Positions 49,788-58,826 of a DNA stretch of 64,000 bases are shown piece after piece. The notes beneath the pieces are model-generated. The model did not search any database, had not been told where the DNA came from, and saw only the letters and a program-made list of their open reading frames with translations. Each line of letters opens with the position of its first letter. Position 1 is the first letter of the stretch. Both the position numbers and the translations under genes were made by a program. Origin of the DNA: Micromonospora sp. FIMYZ51 (GTDB taxonomy: Bacteria > Actinomycetota > Actinomycetes > Mycobacteriales > Micromonosporaceae). Location: NCBI RefSeq assembly GCF_038246755.1, contig NZ_CP134706.1, positions 5,955,501 through 6,019,500 of the forward strand. The letters run 5' to 3'.

Positions 49788-51089
49788 GTGGGGAACTTGA
49801 CCGCGACCCGGCCGCCACTGCCGTGGACCGCCCCGACCGCCAGCGACCCGGTGTCGGCATCGCTGCGCCTGCCCGGCTCGAAGTCGATGACCAATCGGGC
49901 CCTGGTGCTCAGCACCCTGGCCACCGGCCCGTCGACACTTACCAAGCCGCTGCGCGCCCGGGACACCGAGTTGATGGCCGGCGGGCTGCGCGCGATGGGC
50001 GCGCACGTGTCGATCGCCGACGACGAGCGCTGGCTGGTCCGGCCACACCGCCTGGTCGGTCCGGCGCACGTCGACGTCGGGCAGGCCGGCACGATCATGC
50101 GGTTCGTGCCACCGGTGGCGGGGCTGGCCGACGGGCAGGTCACCTTCGACGGTGACCCATCCGTACGCACCCGGCCGCTCGGGCCGCTGATCGAGGCGCT
50201 GCGCTCGCTCGGGGTACGCATCGACGTGACCGGTCCCGGCAGCCTGCCGCTGACCGTGCTGGGCACCGGCCGGGTCACCGGCGGCGAGGTGGTCATCGAC
50301 GCCTCGGCCTCCAGCCAGCTCGTCTCCGGGCTGCTGCTGGCCGCACCGCGCTTCGACCGCGGCCTGGTGGTCCGGCACGTCGGCCCGCCCGTGCCGTCCG
50401 CGCCGCACCTGCGGATGACCGTGCGGATGTTGCAGGCCGCCGGCGCGGCGGTCGACAACACCACGCCCGACGTCTGGGTGGTCGAGCCCGGCCCGCTGAC
50501 CGGGCGCGGCTGGGAGATCGAGCCGGACCTCTCCGGTGCCGTTCCGTTCTTCGCCGCCGCCATGGTGACCGGCGGCGAGGTGACCCTCCAGGGCTGGCCG
50601 AGCGGTAGCGCCCAGCCGGTCGAGGTGCTCCGGTCGCTGTTGCAGCGGATGGGTGCCGAGGTCGCGCTCACCACCGAGGGGCTGACCGTGCGGGGCAGCG
50701 GCCGGGTACGCGGGCTGCACGCCGACCTGTCGGACGTCAGCGAGCTGACCCCGGTGCTGACCGCGCTGGCGATGCTTGCCGACTCCCCCTCGGTGCTCAC
50801 CGGGGTCGGTCACATCCGCGGCCACGAGACCGACCGGCTGGCCGCGCTGGCCCGCGAGTTCACCGCGCTCGGCGCGGACCTCACCGAGGCTCCCGACGGG
50901 CTTGAGATCCGACCCCGCCCGCTAGGCGGCGGCATGTTCCGCACCTACGACGACCATCGGATGGCGCACGCGGCGGCGGTGGTCGGCCTCGCCGTGCCCG
51001 GCATCGAACTCAACGACGTGTCGTGCACCTCGAAGACCATGCCCGAGTTCCCGGCACTATGGTCGGCAATGGTGACCGGCAAGAGCTGA
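49788..51089 (+). CDS. aroA: 3-phosphoshikimate 1-carboxyvinyltransferase (EPSP synthase)
   Basis: 433 aa from GTG 49788. Signature LPGSKSMTNRALVLSTLATG at the N-terminus, VGQAGTIMRFVPP (PEP/glyphosate loop, class-I GTxxRF variant), DASASSQLVSGLLLA, EPDLSGAVPFFAAA and TYDDHRMAHAAAVVGL. Joins PEP to shikimate 3-phosphate in the sixth step of the shikimate pathway. First gene of a plus-strand run with rsgA. The glyphosate-loop is typical, not an insensitive type as far as I can read. Confidence 0.97.
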   Translation: MGNLTATRPPLPWTAPTASDPVSASLRLPGSKSMTNRALVLSTLATGPSTLTKPLRARDTELMAGGLRAMGAHVSIADDERWLVRPHRLVGPAHVDVGQAGTIMRFVPPVAGLADGQVTFDGDPSVRTRPLGPLIEALRSLGVRIDVTGPGSLPLTVLGTGRVTGGEVVIDASASSQLVSGLLLAAPRFDRGLVVRHVGPPVPSAPHLRMTVRMLQAAGAAVDNTTPDVWVVEPGPLTGRGWEIEPDLSGAVPFFAAAMVTGGEVTLQGWPSGSAQPVEVLRSLLQRMGAEVALTTEGLTVRGSGRVRGLHADLSDVSELTPVLTALAMLADSPSVLTGVGHIRGHETDRLAALAREFTALGADLTEAPDGLEIRPRPLGGGMFRTYDDHRMAHAAAVVGLAVPGIELNDVSCTSKTMPEFPALWSAMVTGKS

Positions 51090-51109
51090 GCGAACAGGTA
51101 GGAGCGGCC

Positions 51110-52201
51110 CTGGCGACCAAGCGGCGGGAGTACGACGAGGACGACGTCCGGGTCCGGCCCGGCAAGTCCTCGCGTCCGCGTACCCGCACCAGACCGCGGC
51201 ACGCCGACGCGAAGGACGGCTTCGTCATCGCCGTGGACCGGGGGCGGTACACCTGCGTGCTGGCCGGCGCCGGGGCGGACGAGCCGATGGTCACCGCGAT
51301 GCGCGCCCGTGAGCTGGGACGCAAGTCGGTGGTGGTCGGCGACCGGGTCGGGCTGGTCGGCGACACCTCGGGCGCACCCGGCGCGCTGGCCCGCATCGTC
51401 CGGATCGAGCCACGCCGGTCGGTGCTGCGACGCACCGCCGAGGACGACGCCAGCACCGCCGAGGGGCGGCTGGAACGGGTGGTGGTCGCAAACGCCGACC
51501 AACTCGTGATCGTCAGCGCGCTTGCCGATCCACCGCCGCGTACCGGGTTCATCGACCGCTGTCTGGTGGCCGCGTACGACGCGGACATCGAGCCGCTGCT
51601 CTGCCTGACCAAGGCCGACCTGGCCGGCCCGGAGGCGGTGCTCGACTACTACACCGAGCTGGAGCTGCCGTACGTGTTGATCCGGCCGGACTCGCCGTTG
51701 GACGCGCTGCGCAGCCTGCTCGCCGGCCAGGTGTCGGTGCTTGTCGGGCACTCCGGGGTCGGCAAGTCGACGCTTGTCAACCGCCTGGTACCGGAGGCCG
51801 CACGCGCGGTCGGCGCGGTAAGCGCGATTGGCCGGGGCCGGCACACCTCGACCAGCGCGGTGGCGCTGCGGCTGCCCGTCCTGCCCGGTGCCGACGACGA
51901 TCCCGGGTGGATCGTGGACACCCCGGGCGTGCGCAGCTTCGGGCTGGCGCACGTGTCGGCCGAGAGCCTGCTGCACGGCTTCTCGGATCTGGTGGAGGCC
52001 ACCGTCGACTGTCCGGCGAACTGCCCGCACACCGCCGACGAGGCCGACTGCGCGCTGGACGCCTGGGTCGCCGACGGCCGGGCCGATCCGCGCCGGCTGG
52101 CCTCGTACCGCCGGCTGCTGGCCTCCCGGGCCGGCGAGCCCGACCCACGCGGCGAGCCCGAGCCACGCGGCAACCCCGAGCCACGCGGACGCGCGGAATG
52201 A
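51110..52201 (+). CDS. rsgA: Ribosome small-subunit GTPase RsgA
   Basis: 363 aa if it begins at CTG 51110, which has AGGTAGGAG 5 nt upstream and matches the usual N-terminus ATKRREYDEDDVRVRPG. The only ATG nearby is 51059, overlapping aroA by 31 bp and lacking a ribosome binding site. OB-fold, then circularly permuted GTPase: TKAD (G4), GHSGVGKSTLVNRL (G1), DTPGVRSFG (G3), and a zinc site CPANCPHTADEADC. Checks 30S subunit maturation. The C-terminus holds three 6-residue GEPEPR-like units from an 18-bp repeat (52133-52186). Confidence 0.93.
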   Translation: MATKRREYDEDDVRVRPGKSSRPRTRTRPRHADAKDGFVIAVDRGRYTCVLAGAGADEPMVTAMRARELGRKSVVVGDRVGLVGDTSGAPGALARIVRIEPRRSVLRRTAEDDASTAEGRLERVVVANADQLVIVSALADPPPRTGFIDRCLVAAYDADIEPLLCLTKADLAGPEAVLDYYTELELPYVLIRPDSPLDALRSLLAGQVSVLVGHSGVGKSTLVNRLVPEAARAVGAVSAIGRGRHTSTSAVALRLPVLPGADDDPGWIVDTPGVRSFGLAHVSAESLLHGFSDLVEATVDCPANCPHTADEADCALDAWVADGRADPRRLASYRRLLASRAGEPDPRGEPEPRGNPEPRGRAE

Positions 52202-52219
52202 CCCGGCCCCGCCAGTCGC

Positions 52220-52225
52220 TACCGT
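52220..52225 (+). promoter_or_regulatory. -10 box TACCGT, leaderless (hisN)
   Basis: TACCGT then 7 nt and ATG 52233; no ribosome binding site. Confidence 0.5.
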
Positions 52226-52232
52226 TTCCGGC

Positions 52233-53036
52233 ATGACCGGGTACGCCGACGATCTCGCCCTCGCCCACCGGCTCGCCGACGCCGCCGACGCCATCTCCGC
52301 TGCCCGTTTCCGCGCGCTCGACCTGCGGGTCGAGTCGAAACCCGACCTGACGCCGGTCTCCGACGCGGACACCGCCGTGGAACGGGAGATCCGCGCCCGG
52401 CTCGCTGCGGAGCGCCCCGACGACGGGCTGCTCGGCGAGGAGTTCGGTGCCACCCCGACCGCCGGAACGCGGCAGTGGGTGGTGGATCCGATCGACGGCA
52501 CCAAGAACTTCGTCCGGGGCGTACCGATCTGGGCCACCCTGGTCGCGCTGCTTGTCGACGGCCGGCCGGTGGTCGGGGTGGTCTCCGCGCCGGCGCTCGG
52601 CCGGCGTTGGTGGGCGGCGCACGGCACCGGCGCGTACGCGGGCCCCGACGCCGCCCGGGGCGAGCCGATCCGGGTCTCCCGGGTACGCGAGTTGGCCGAC
52701 GCCAGTTTCTGCTACTCCTCACTTGACGGTTGGGAGCGGGCCGGGCGGCTGGAGCCGGTGCTCCAGTTGATGCGGGACAGCTGGCGCAGCCGGGCCTACG
52801 GCGACTTCTACGGTTACATGCTGTTGGCCGAGGGCGCGCTGGACGTGATGGTTGAACCAGAATTGTCGCTATGGGACGTGGCCGCGCTGGTACCCATCGT
52901 GACCGAGGCCGGGGGAAACCTCACCAATCTGGCCGGTCGGCCGGCCCCCGGCGGAGCTGAGAACAGCGCCGTGGCCAGCAACGGGCTGTTGCACTCCGAC
53001 ATCCTCGACCGGCTGGGTCGGCCCGTCGCGCACTGA
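52233..53036 (+). CDS. hisN: Histidinol-phosphatase, inositol-monophosphatase family
   Basis: 267 aa. IMPase metal motifs: E of LLGEEFG, VVDPIDGTKNFVRGVPIW (DPIDGT), and WDVAALVPIVTEAGG at the C-terminus. The N-terminus DDLALAHRLADAADAI and overall length match the actinobacterial HisN that removes phosphate from L-histidinol phosphate. A general inositol phosphatase is the alternative. Its stop is 26 bp before the next gene, yet both have their own -10 boxes. Confidence 0.9.
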   Translation: MTGYADDLALAHRLADAADAISAARFRALDLRVESKPDLTPVSDADTAVEREIRARLAAERPDDGLLGEEFGATPTAGTRQWVVDPIDGTKNFVRGVPIWATLVALLVDGRPVVGVVSAPALGRRWWAAHGTGAYAGPDAARGEPIRVSRVRELADASFCYSSLDGWERAGRLEPVLQLMRDSWRSRAYGDFYGYMLLAEGALDVMVEPELSLWDVAALVPIVTEAGGNLTNLAGRPAPGGAENSAVASNGLLHSDILDRLGRPVAH

Positions 53037-53050
53037 CGCCCGGTAACCTC

Positions 53051-53056
53051 TATCCT
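53051..53056 (+). promoter_or_regulatory. -10 box TATCCT, leaderless
   Basis: TATCCT then 6 nt and GTG 53063. Confidence 0.45.
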
Positions 53057-53062
53057 CGCCAG

Positions 53063-53938
53063 GTGGCTACCGCAGGTTGGTGTTTCCTGGCGGCGATGAT
53101 CGTCGCCTACGGCGTCGCCAACCTGTTGCAGTCGGTCGCTGCCGCCCGCACCACAGTGCACCACACCTTCGATCCGGGGTTGCTGCTGCGCCTGGCCGGC
53201 CACCGCACCTACCTGGTCGGCCTGGTTTGCCAGGTGGGCGGATTCGTGCTTGCCTTCCTGGCCCGGCGGGACCTGCCGCTGTTCCTGGTGCAGGCCAGCG
53301 TGGCGGCCGGGTTGGGTGTCACCGCCATCCTCGGGGTGGTCGTGCTGAAGTGGCGGCTTCCGGTGGCCGAGGTGGTGCTGCTCCTGCTGCTCTTCGCCGG
53401 GATCAGCGCGCTTGTGCTCGCCGCCCGGCCGGCACCGTCGAAACCGCTCGGCACGGCGGGCATGATCGCCCTGCTGGTGACCCTGGCGGCGATCGCGGTG
53501 CTGGGCTTCTTCGCGGTCCGGCTGCGCGGCGCGCCCGGCTCGGTGGCCCTGGGCTCGCTCGCCGGACTGGGTTTCTCCGCCGCAGCGGTGGCCGCCCGGC
53601 CGTTGGCCTCCGCGCCGAACTGGGAGTCGTTCCTCACCGACCCGCTGCTCTACCTGCTCGTCGGCCACTCCATCGTCGGTCAGCTGCTGCTCGGGCTGGC
53701 GATGCAGCGCGGTTCCACCACGGCGGCGGTGGCCGCCATGGACGCCGCTGGCGCGGTGCCCGCCGCGATCATCGGTCTGTTGCTGCTCAACGACAAGATC
53801 TGGCCGGGCCGGGAGTGGCTCGCCGGGATCGGTTTCCTGGTCACCCTCGCCTCGGTCATCGGGCTGACCCGCTACGCCGAACCACAGCACCACCACGCCG
53901 TAGCCAAGGAAACCACCCGCGCCGTCGTAGGGGTGTAA
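53063..53938 (+). CDS. DMT-superfamily (EamA-like) membrane protein
   Basis: 291 aa from GTG 53063; nine to ten membrane segments throughout, arranged as two halves of about five. Half one opens GWCFLAAMIVAYGVANLLQSVAA; half two contains LLYLLVGHSIVGQLLLGLAMQRGSTTAAVAAMDAAGAVPAAIIG, read in parts. Resembles DMT-fold permeases; substrate unknown. Its TAA stop (53936-53938) lies inside repeat element copy D. Confidence 0.82.
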   Translation: MATAGWCFLAAMIVAYGVANLLQSVAAARTTVHHTFDPGLLLRLAGHRTYLVGLVCQVGGFVLAFLARRDLPLFLVQASVAAGLGVTAILGVVVLKWRLPVAEVVLLLLLFAGISALVLAARPAPSKPLGTAGMIALLVTLAAIAVLGFFAVRLRGAPGSVALGSLAGLGFSAAAVAARPLASAPNWESFLTDPLLYLLVGHSIVGQLLLGLAMQRGSTTAAVAAMDAAGAVPAAIIGLLLLNDKIWPGREWLAGIGFLVTLASVIGLTRYAEPQHHHAVAKETTRAVVGV

Positions 53939-53993
53939 GGAAGGGCCCCTTCTTAACGCCTCAGGTATAGGCGGGGCCCCTTCTTAACACCGC
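53934..53993 (+). repeat. Twin-palindrome intergenic element, copy D
   Basis: GTAAGGAAGGGCCCCTTCTT, then AACGCCTCAGG, then a TATAGGCGGGGCCCCTTCTT half ending AACACCGC. The first three bases TAA are the stop of the DMT gene; the glycosyltransferase ends 8 bp after the element. Convergent position. Confidence 0.92.
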
Positions 53994-54001
53994 AGGCCGG
54001 G

Positions 54002-55204
54002 TCAGGCCGCCTCGACCGGTTTCCGCCGGCCGACCACCCGCTCGTAGAGCCGCTCCAACGCGGCGGCGGTCCGTTCCCAGGTGTAGCTGCACCGCACCCG
54101 GTCCACCGCGGCGTGCCCGTACGCGAACCGGCCCGCATTGTCGGTGAGCAGCCGACGCAGCGTCATCCCGAGGGTGCGTACGTCGCCCGGTGGCACCAGC
54201 TTGCCGGTGACCTCGTCGACCACGGCGTCGGCAATGCCACCCATGGCGTAGCCGACCACCGGGACACCGCACGCCATCGCCTCCAGCGACACCCGGCCGG
54301 CCGACGAGTAGCGCGGAGTGCAGGCGACCACGTCGGCCGAGCGGTACCAGGTGGCCATCTGGTCGTGCGGCACCGCGCCCACCAGGTGCACCTGCTCGGT
54401 CACGCCCGCACGCTCGGCCAGCTCGCGCAGCCGGCGGGCCTCGGCGTGGTTGTCCAGCCGGTCGGCCGGCGGTCCACCGGCGATCACCAGCTCCGCGTCG
54501 CCAACCAGACGCATGGCCCGGATCAGGTCCTCCTGGCCGTGGCCGGGCGAGAGCCCACCCACCGACAGGATGCGAGGCCGCTGGTCGCGCGGAGCGGCCT
54601 CGCCGTCGGGACGGAACCGCTCGGTGTCCACGCCGGTGGGGACCATGGCGACCGAGGTACGTTGCAGGCCCATCCGGGTCAGCTCGTCCACCTCGTCGTT
54701 GCACTGGGCGACCGCGATGTCGATGGCCCTGGTCAGCGCCCGCTCCAGCGGGATGCGGTTGCCCGGACCGTCGTACTGCGGGCCGAGGTGCCGCAGTTGC
54801 TCCATGCCGATCGAGTGGAACGTCTGCACCACCGGAATGTCGGTCTGCCGGACGGCGTGCGCGGCGGCCAGGCCGCCGATCCAGTAGTGCCCGTGCACCA
54901 CTTCCGGAGTCCAGTCACCGGCCCACTGGTCGGCCAGCCACTGGCCCAGCTCGGCCACGTACGGCACCAGCTCGGCGGTGGGAATCGGGGCGACCGGGCC
55001 GACCGGTGCCCGGTGCACCCGGTAACCGTCCACGGCGTCGCTCTCGGCGGATTCCGGATCGTCCCGCCGGGTGTAGACCCGGACGTCATGACCTCGCCCC
55101 ACCAGTTCGGCGGCGACCCGTGCGATGTGCTGGTAGGTGCCGACGACGGTACCGTCGCCGGAGGGCGGCGCAGCGGCGTGGGCACAGACGAGGCCGACGC
55201 GCAT
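54002..55204 (-). CDS. Glycosyltransferase family 4
   Basis: 400 aa; ATG 55204 follows GGAGG at 6 nt. N-terminal VGLVCAHAAAPPSGDGTVVGTYQHIARVA is the acceptor-side glycine loop; GHYWIGGLAAAHAV and VAMVPTGVDTERFRP follow; C-terminal donor site has SVGGLSPGHGQEDLIRAM and the EX7E stretch VSLEAMACGVPVVGYAMGG. Close to the d-inositol-3-phosphate / sucrose-phosphate-like GT4 subgroup by general layout; donor and acceptor not established. Stands alone. Confidence 0.88.
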   Translation of the reverse strand: MRVGLVCAHAAAPPSGDGTVVGTYQHIARVAAELVGRGHDVRVYTRRDDPESAESDAVDGYRVHRAPVGPVAPIPTAELVPYVAELGQWLADQWAGDWTPEVVHGHYWIGGLAAAHAVRQTDIPVVQTFHSIGMEQLRHLGPQYDGPGNRIPLERALTRAIDIAVAQCNDEVDELTRMGLQRTSVAMVPTGVDTERFRPDGEAAPRDQRPRILSVGGLSPGHGQEDLIRAMRLVGDAELVIAGGPPADRLDNHAEARRLRELAERAGVTEQVHLVGAVPHDQMATWYRSADVVACTPRYSSAGRVSLEAMACGVPVVGYAMGGIADAVVDEVTGKLVPPGDVRTLGMTLRRLLTDNAGRFAYGHAAVDRVRCSYTWERTAAALERLYERVVGRRKPVEAA

Positions 55205-55341
55205 GGGTCACCTCCATGCGTGATTGGGCGGTGGTCCTCCGGTCAGAGCGTCCCATTAACCCGCCCCCGAGGAGCCGAAACCTGGCAGATCCGCATGTGA
55301 CCAGCGGCATGCTCCCCGGCAACGCGGGGTACCGAGGCAGA

Positions 55342-56307
55342 ATGCCCCTGACCCGTCCGCTCGCCGACGCCACCGTCGTGATCACTGGTGCCTCCAGCGG
55401 GATCGGCGCGGAGACCGCGTACGCCCTGGCTCGTCAGGGCAGCGCCGTGGTGCTGGCCGCGCGCACCGAGTCGGCCTTGCACGAGGTCGCACGGCGCTGC
55501 CGTGAGCTGGGCGGACGGGCGCTCGTCGTACCCACGGATGTGACCGACCCGGAGGCGGTCGAGCGGCTCGCCGCCACCGCCACCGCCCAGTTCGGCCGGA
55601 TCGACGCCTGGATCAACAACGCGGCGGTCGGCGTGGTCGGGCTCTTCGACGAGATCCCGACCGCGCAGTTCCGCCGGGTGCTGGAGGTGGACCTGCTCGG
55701 CACCGCGTACGGCATCCGGGCCGCCCTGCCCCGGCTCGGCGCGGCCGGCGGTGGCGTCGTGATCAACAACGCTTCGGTGCTGGCCGAGGTGGCGATGCCC
55801 TACCAGTCCGCCTACAACACCGCCAAGCACGGCATCCGCGGGCTCGCCGACACGATCCGCCAGGAGCTACGGGTCACCGGCCGGAGCGCCATCTCGATCT
55901 GCACGCTGCTGCCGGCCGCCATCGACACCCCGTTCTTCCGGCACGCCGCCAACCACAGTGGCCGCCAGTGGGCGCCACCCCCACCGGTGTACCCGCCGGA
56001 GTTGGTCGCGAAGACCGTCGTCCGGCTGCTGCGCCGGCCCCGCCGTGAGGCGTACGTGGGCGGTGGGGCCCGCCTGATCGGCCTCCAGTGGCGGCTCGCA
56101 CCGGCGGTGGCCGAGCGGCTCCTCGGCTGGTACGCCCAGCGCACCCAGTTCACCGCCGGCACCGAGTGGGACACCGCCGGGAACCTCTTCCGGCCCACCG
56201 GCGAGGCCCGGTCGACGGGCGGCTGGCACGGCCGACGCCGTCAGCTGGTCCGGATCACCGCCGCCTTCGGTGGGTGGCGGCGGTTACGCCGGCAGAGCAG
56301 CGGGTAG
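55342..56307 (+). CDS. Short-chain dehydrogenase/reductase
   Basis: 321 aa from ATG 55342 (GAGG 5 nt upstream). Classical SDR core: TGASSGIGAETAYALA (cofactor), NNAAVGVVG, active-site Ser in NNASVLAEVAMPYQS and the YNTAK Tyr-Lys pair. The 80-residue C-terminal extension (RREAYVGGGARLIGLQWRLAP) is typical of membrane-associated SDRs acting on lipids. Cofactor and substrate not determined. Confidence 0.9.
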   Translation: MPLTRPLADATVVITGASSGIGAETAYALARQGSAVVLAARTESALHEVARRCRELGGRALVVPTDVTDPEAVERLAATATAQFGRIDAWINNAAVGVVGLFDEIPTAQFRRVLEVDLLGTAYGIRAALPRLGAAGGGVVINNASVLAEVAMPYQSAYNTAKHGIRGLADTIRQELRVTGRSAISICTLLPAAIDTPFFRHAANHSGRQWAPPPPVYPPELVAKTVVRLLRRPRREAYVGGGARLIGLQWRLAPAVAERLLGWYAQRTQFTAGTEWDTAGNLFRPTGEARSTGGWHGRRRQLVRITAAFGGWRRLRRQSSG

Positions 56308-56316
56308 TGATCAGAC

Positions 56317-56892
56317 ATGCGCGAGGACGAGTACCCCACCCCCGTCTCCGATCCCGAGGCCGACGGTCTGCCGGACACCGCCGACGACGACTCGACGGCC
56401 GGTGACGATGTGCTGACCGGACGGGAGGCGGACGGTCCGGCACCGGCGCAGTTGCCCGGCGACCGCTCGGCGACGGTGGCCGTGGACGAGTTCGGTACCA
56501 CCGCCGAGGAGCAGCTCGACGGCGAGTCGTTGGACTACAAGCTGAGCCGGGAACAGCTCGAACCGGCAGTCGACGACCCGCTCGCCGGCCCGGTCGACCC
56601 GGCCATCGCGGCCGAGGCGGACAGCCGCGAGCAGGCGGCACAGGCCCAACTCGACGCCGACGTGATGGACCCGGGCCCCACCTCCGACCCGAACTCACCG
56701 GTCTCGCTCTACGACCACGGCCAGCTCGGCAGCGTAGCCGACGCCACGGTGGGCCGGCTGGTCCAACCGGACGAGGGGGCCCACACCGACCAGGAGACCG
56801 ATTCGATCGCGTACGACGCGGGAGCGGCCGGCGGCGGTGCCAGCGCCGAGGAACTGGCGATCCACGAGACCCAGCCACCGCACTCGGTCTGA
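56317..56892 (+). CDS. Acidic DUF5709-like protein
   Basis: 191 aa from ATG 56317, 9 bp after the SDR stop. Extremely acidic and disordered, with blocks YPTPVSDPEADGLPD, GESLDYKLSREQLEP and GQLGSVADATVGRLVQPDEG that I associate with the actinobacterial DUF5709 family. No catalytic motif. The spacing suggests co-transcription with the SDR. Confidence 0.8.
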   Translation: MREDEYPTPVSDPEADGLPDTADDDSTAGDDVLTGREADGPAPAQLPGDRSATVAVDEFGTTAEEQLDGESLDYKLSREQLEPAVDDPLAGPVDPAIAAEADSREQAAQAQLDADVMDPGPTSDPNSPVSLYDHGQLGSVADATVGRLVQPDEGAHTDQETDSIAYDAGAAGGGASAEELAIHETQPPHSV

Positions 56893-56925
56893 TGCCGGTT
56901 CGACGGGCTCGCCGAGCGGTCCCGT

Positions 56926-57586
56926 TCAGTCGTCCAGGCCGCGTTCGATCGCGTACCGGGTGAGTTCGACCCGGTTGTGCAGTTGGAGCTTGCCGAGCGT
57001 GTGCTGCACGTGGTTCTGCACCCGTGCGGTGGGACAGGCCGAGGCGTTCGGCGATCTGCTTGTAGGACAGCCCCTTCGCGACCAGCCGCAGCACCTCGGT
57101 CTCCCGTTCGGTGAGCCGGGGTGCCGCTGGTGCGGCCGGGCCCGCTTCGCGCTGCCCGGCGGCCAGCCGGCGGTACTCGCCGAGGACCAGCCCGGCCAGT
57201 CCGGGCGTGAAGACCGGCGCCCCGTCGGCGGTCCGGCGCACCGCCGCCAGGAACTCCGCCAGCCCGGCGGACTTCAACAGGTAGCCGGTGGCGCCGGCCT
57301 TCACCGCCTCCAGCACGTCCTGCTCCTCGCCGCTGGCCGAGAGCATGAGCACCCGGACCTCGGGTCGGGCCGCGCGCAGTCCCCGGATCACCTCCACCCC
57401 GGAGATGTCCGGCAGTTGCAGGTCGAGCACCACCACGTCGGGCGCGGTGGCGGCGGCCACCCGGACCGCCTGGCGTCCCTCCCCGCAGCTGGCCACCACC
57501 TGGTAGCCGGCCTCGGCGAGATCGCGGGCCACGCCTTCCCGCCACATCGGGTGGTCGTCGACCACCATCACACGTACGCCGCTCAC
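56926..57586 (-). pseudogene. NarL/LuxR-type response regulator, frameshifted in the HTH
   Basis: GTG 57586 overlaps the kinase stop (GTGA). Intact receiver: VMVVDDHPMWREGVARDL, phospho-acceptor in VVLDLQLPDISG, KSAGLAEFL. HTH begins LTERETEVLRLVAKGLSYKQIAERLGLS, split here, then SHRTG where a GG/GGG slip at 57021-57023 leaves the normal frame. One base fewer restores VQNHVQHTLGKLQLHNRVE and a stop at 56926; as written the frame runs on antisense into the DUF5709 gene. Either a true frameshift that removes the DNA-recognition helix or a sequence error. Confidence 0.8.
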
Positions 57587-58716
57587 GATCGTCTCCTCGG
57601 CACGGTGAGTTCCACCTCGGTGCCGCTGCCCGGGGTGGAGCTGATCTGGGCGGTACCCCCGAGATCGGTCAGACGTCCCCGGATGGCCTGGGCCACGCCG
57701 AGCCGCCCCTGGGCCGCAGCCTCGGTGAGCCGGTCCGGTGCGAAGCCGGGTCCCTCGTCGCGGATCGACACGGTGACCGCCGAACCTTCGTCCTCAATCA
57801 ATATCCAGGCGCGCCCGCCACCGTGTCGGGCCACGTTGTCCAGGGCCGCGCCGGTCGCGGCGGCCAGTTCCCGGGCGACCGTCGGCGGCAGCGGCACCGG
57901 GGTGGCCGGGGCGGAGAGCGAGACGGTGGCCGAGGCGTACCGGCCGAGCAACCCACGCAGGTCCACCGGAGCATCGGCGGCACCGGCCGGGACCGGCCCG
58001 GCGCCGGAGATCAACGCGCGCAGCGCCGCCTCCTGCTCGCCGGCCAGCCGGGCAAGTTCCCCCGCCTCGCCGTCGAGGCGAGCACCGCGCCGCTGCACCA
58101 GGGCGAGCACCTGGAGCACCGAGTCGTGGATGTCGCGGGCCAGCCGTTCCCGTTCCCGGTTTGCGGCCTCCAACTCGACCGCCCGCTGCAACCGTTCCTC
58201 GGTGGTCGCCGCCAGCCGGGCGACGTGCCCGACGACCACGCCCGCGAGCAGCATCAGGATCGCACCGTTGAGCGCGCTCGGGGTGAGTATGCCCCGGGTC
58301 GCGAGGTCGGCTGCGCCGAGCACGAGCGCCGCCGTCACGCCCCGGCGCCGCCCGCCACAGACGGCCCAGGCGAGTACCGGCCCGCCCAGCCAGGCCACCG
58401 CCAGGGTCGGTAATCCGGCGGCGAGCGCGGGCCGGCCCATCACCGCGGGGGTGACCAGCAGGATGGCCAGGACGACCCCCAGATCGGCAAGCAGCAGCGG
58501 CCAGCCACGCCGGGCCGGCACGGCGTAGTTGACCGCGGTGACGGCGGTCCAGACCCCCATCACCAACACCAGCGCGCCAGCGGCGAGCGGGTGGGCGTAG
58601 CGGTCCGCGTCCCGGGTCACCACCACGCAGACGTACGCCAGGGAGGCCATCCGGTACACCGCGATGGCCCGCCAGAGCGGGACCTCGAAACCACCGGGCG
58701 CGGACACGAGCGTCAC
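57583..58716 (-). CDS. Sensor histidine kinase, NarL-type (MacS-like)
   Basis: 377 aa from GTG 58716 (GTG 58707 also possible; no clear ribosome binding site). Five to six N-terminal membrane segments (LWRAIAVYRMASLAYVCVVV onward), then HisKA_3 with His in ARDIHDSVLQVLALVQRRG and an HATPase with NVARHGG and DEGPGFAPDR. General design and the YRMASLAY entry match the MacS group of actinomycete antibiotic-regulating kinases. Its cognate regulator gene follows with a 4-bp overlap. Confidence 0.87.
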   Translation of the reverse strand: MTLVSAPGGFEVPLWRAIAVYRMASLAYVCVVVTRDADRYAHPLAAGALVLVMGVWTAVTAVNYAVPARRGWPLLLADLGVVLAILLVTPAVMGRPALAAGLPTLAVAWLGGPVLAWAVCGGRRRGVTAALVLGAADLATRGILTPSALNGAILMLLAGVVVGHVARLAATTEERLQRAVELEAANRERERLARDIHDSVLQVLALVQRRGARLDGEAGELARLAGEQEAALRALISGAGPVPAGAADAPVDLRGLLGRYASATVSLSAPATPVPLPPTVARELAAATGAALDNVARHGGGRAWILIEDEGSAVTVSIRDEGPGFAPDRLTEAAAQGRLGVAQAIRGRLTDLGGTAQISSTPGSGTEVELTVPRRRS

Positions 58717-58826
58717 GATGCCACAGGGGGCGTTTCCGGCGCCCCTCGGCCGAGCGGTCGAGCGAATCCTGACGTACGGTGGAAAATGCCGCGTAAGACC
58801 TCCGCGATCTCCGTCGGGACAGGGCC

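Noticed and set aside
56255..56925. Continuation of the response regulator frame to 443 residues
   Set aside because: Arg/Pro-rich read-through of the minus strand opposite the DUF5709 gene after the frameshift; the true end is 56926.
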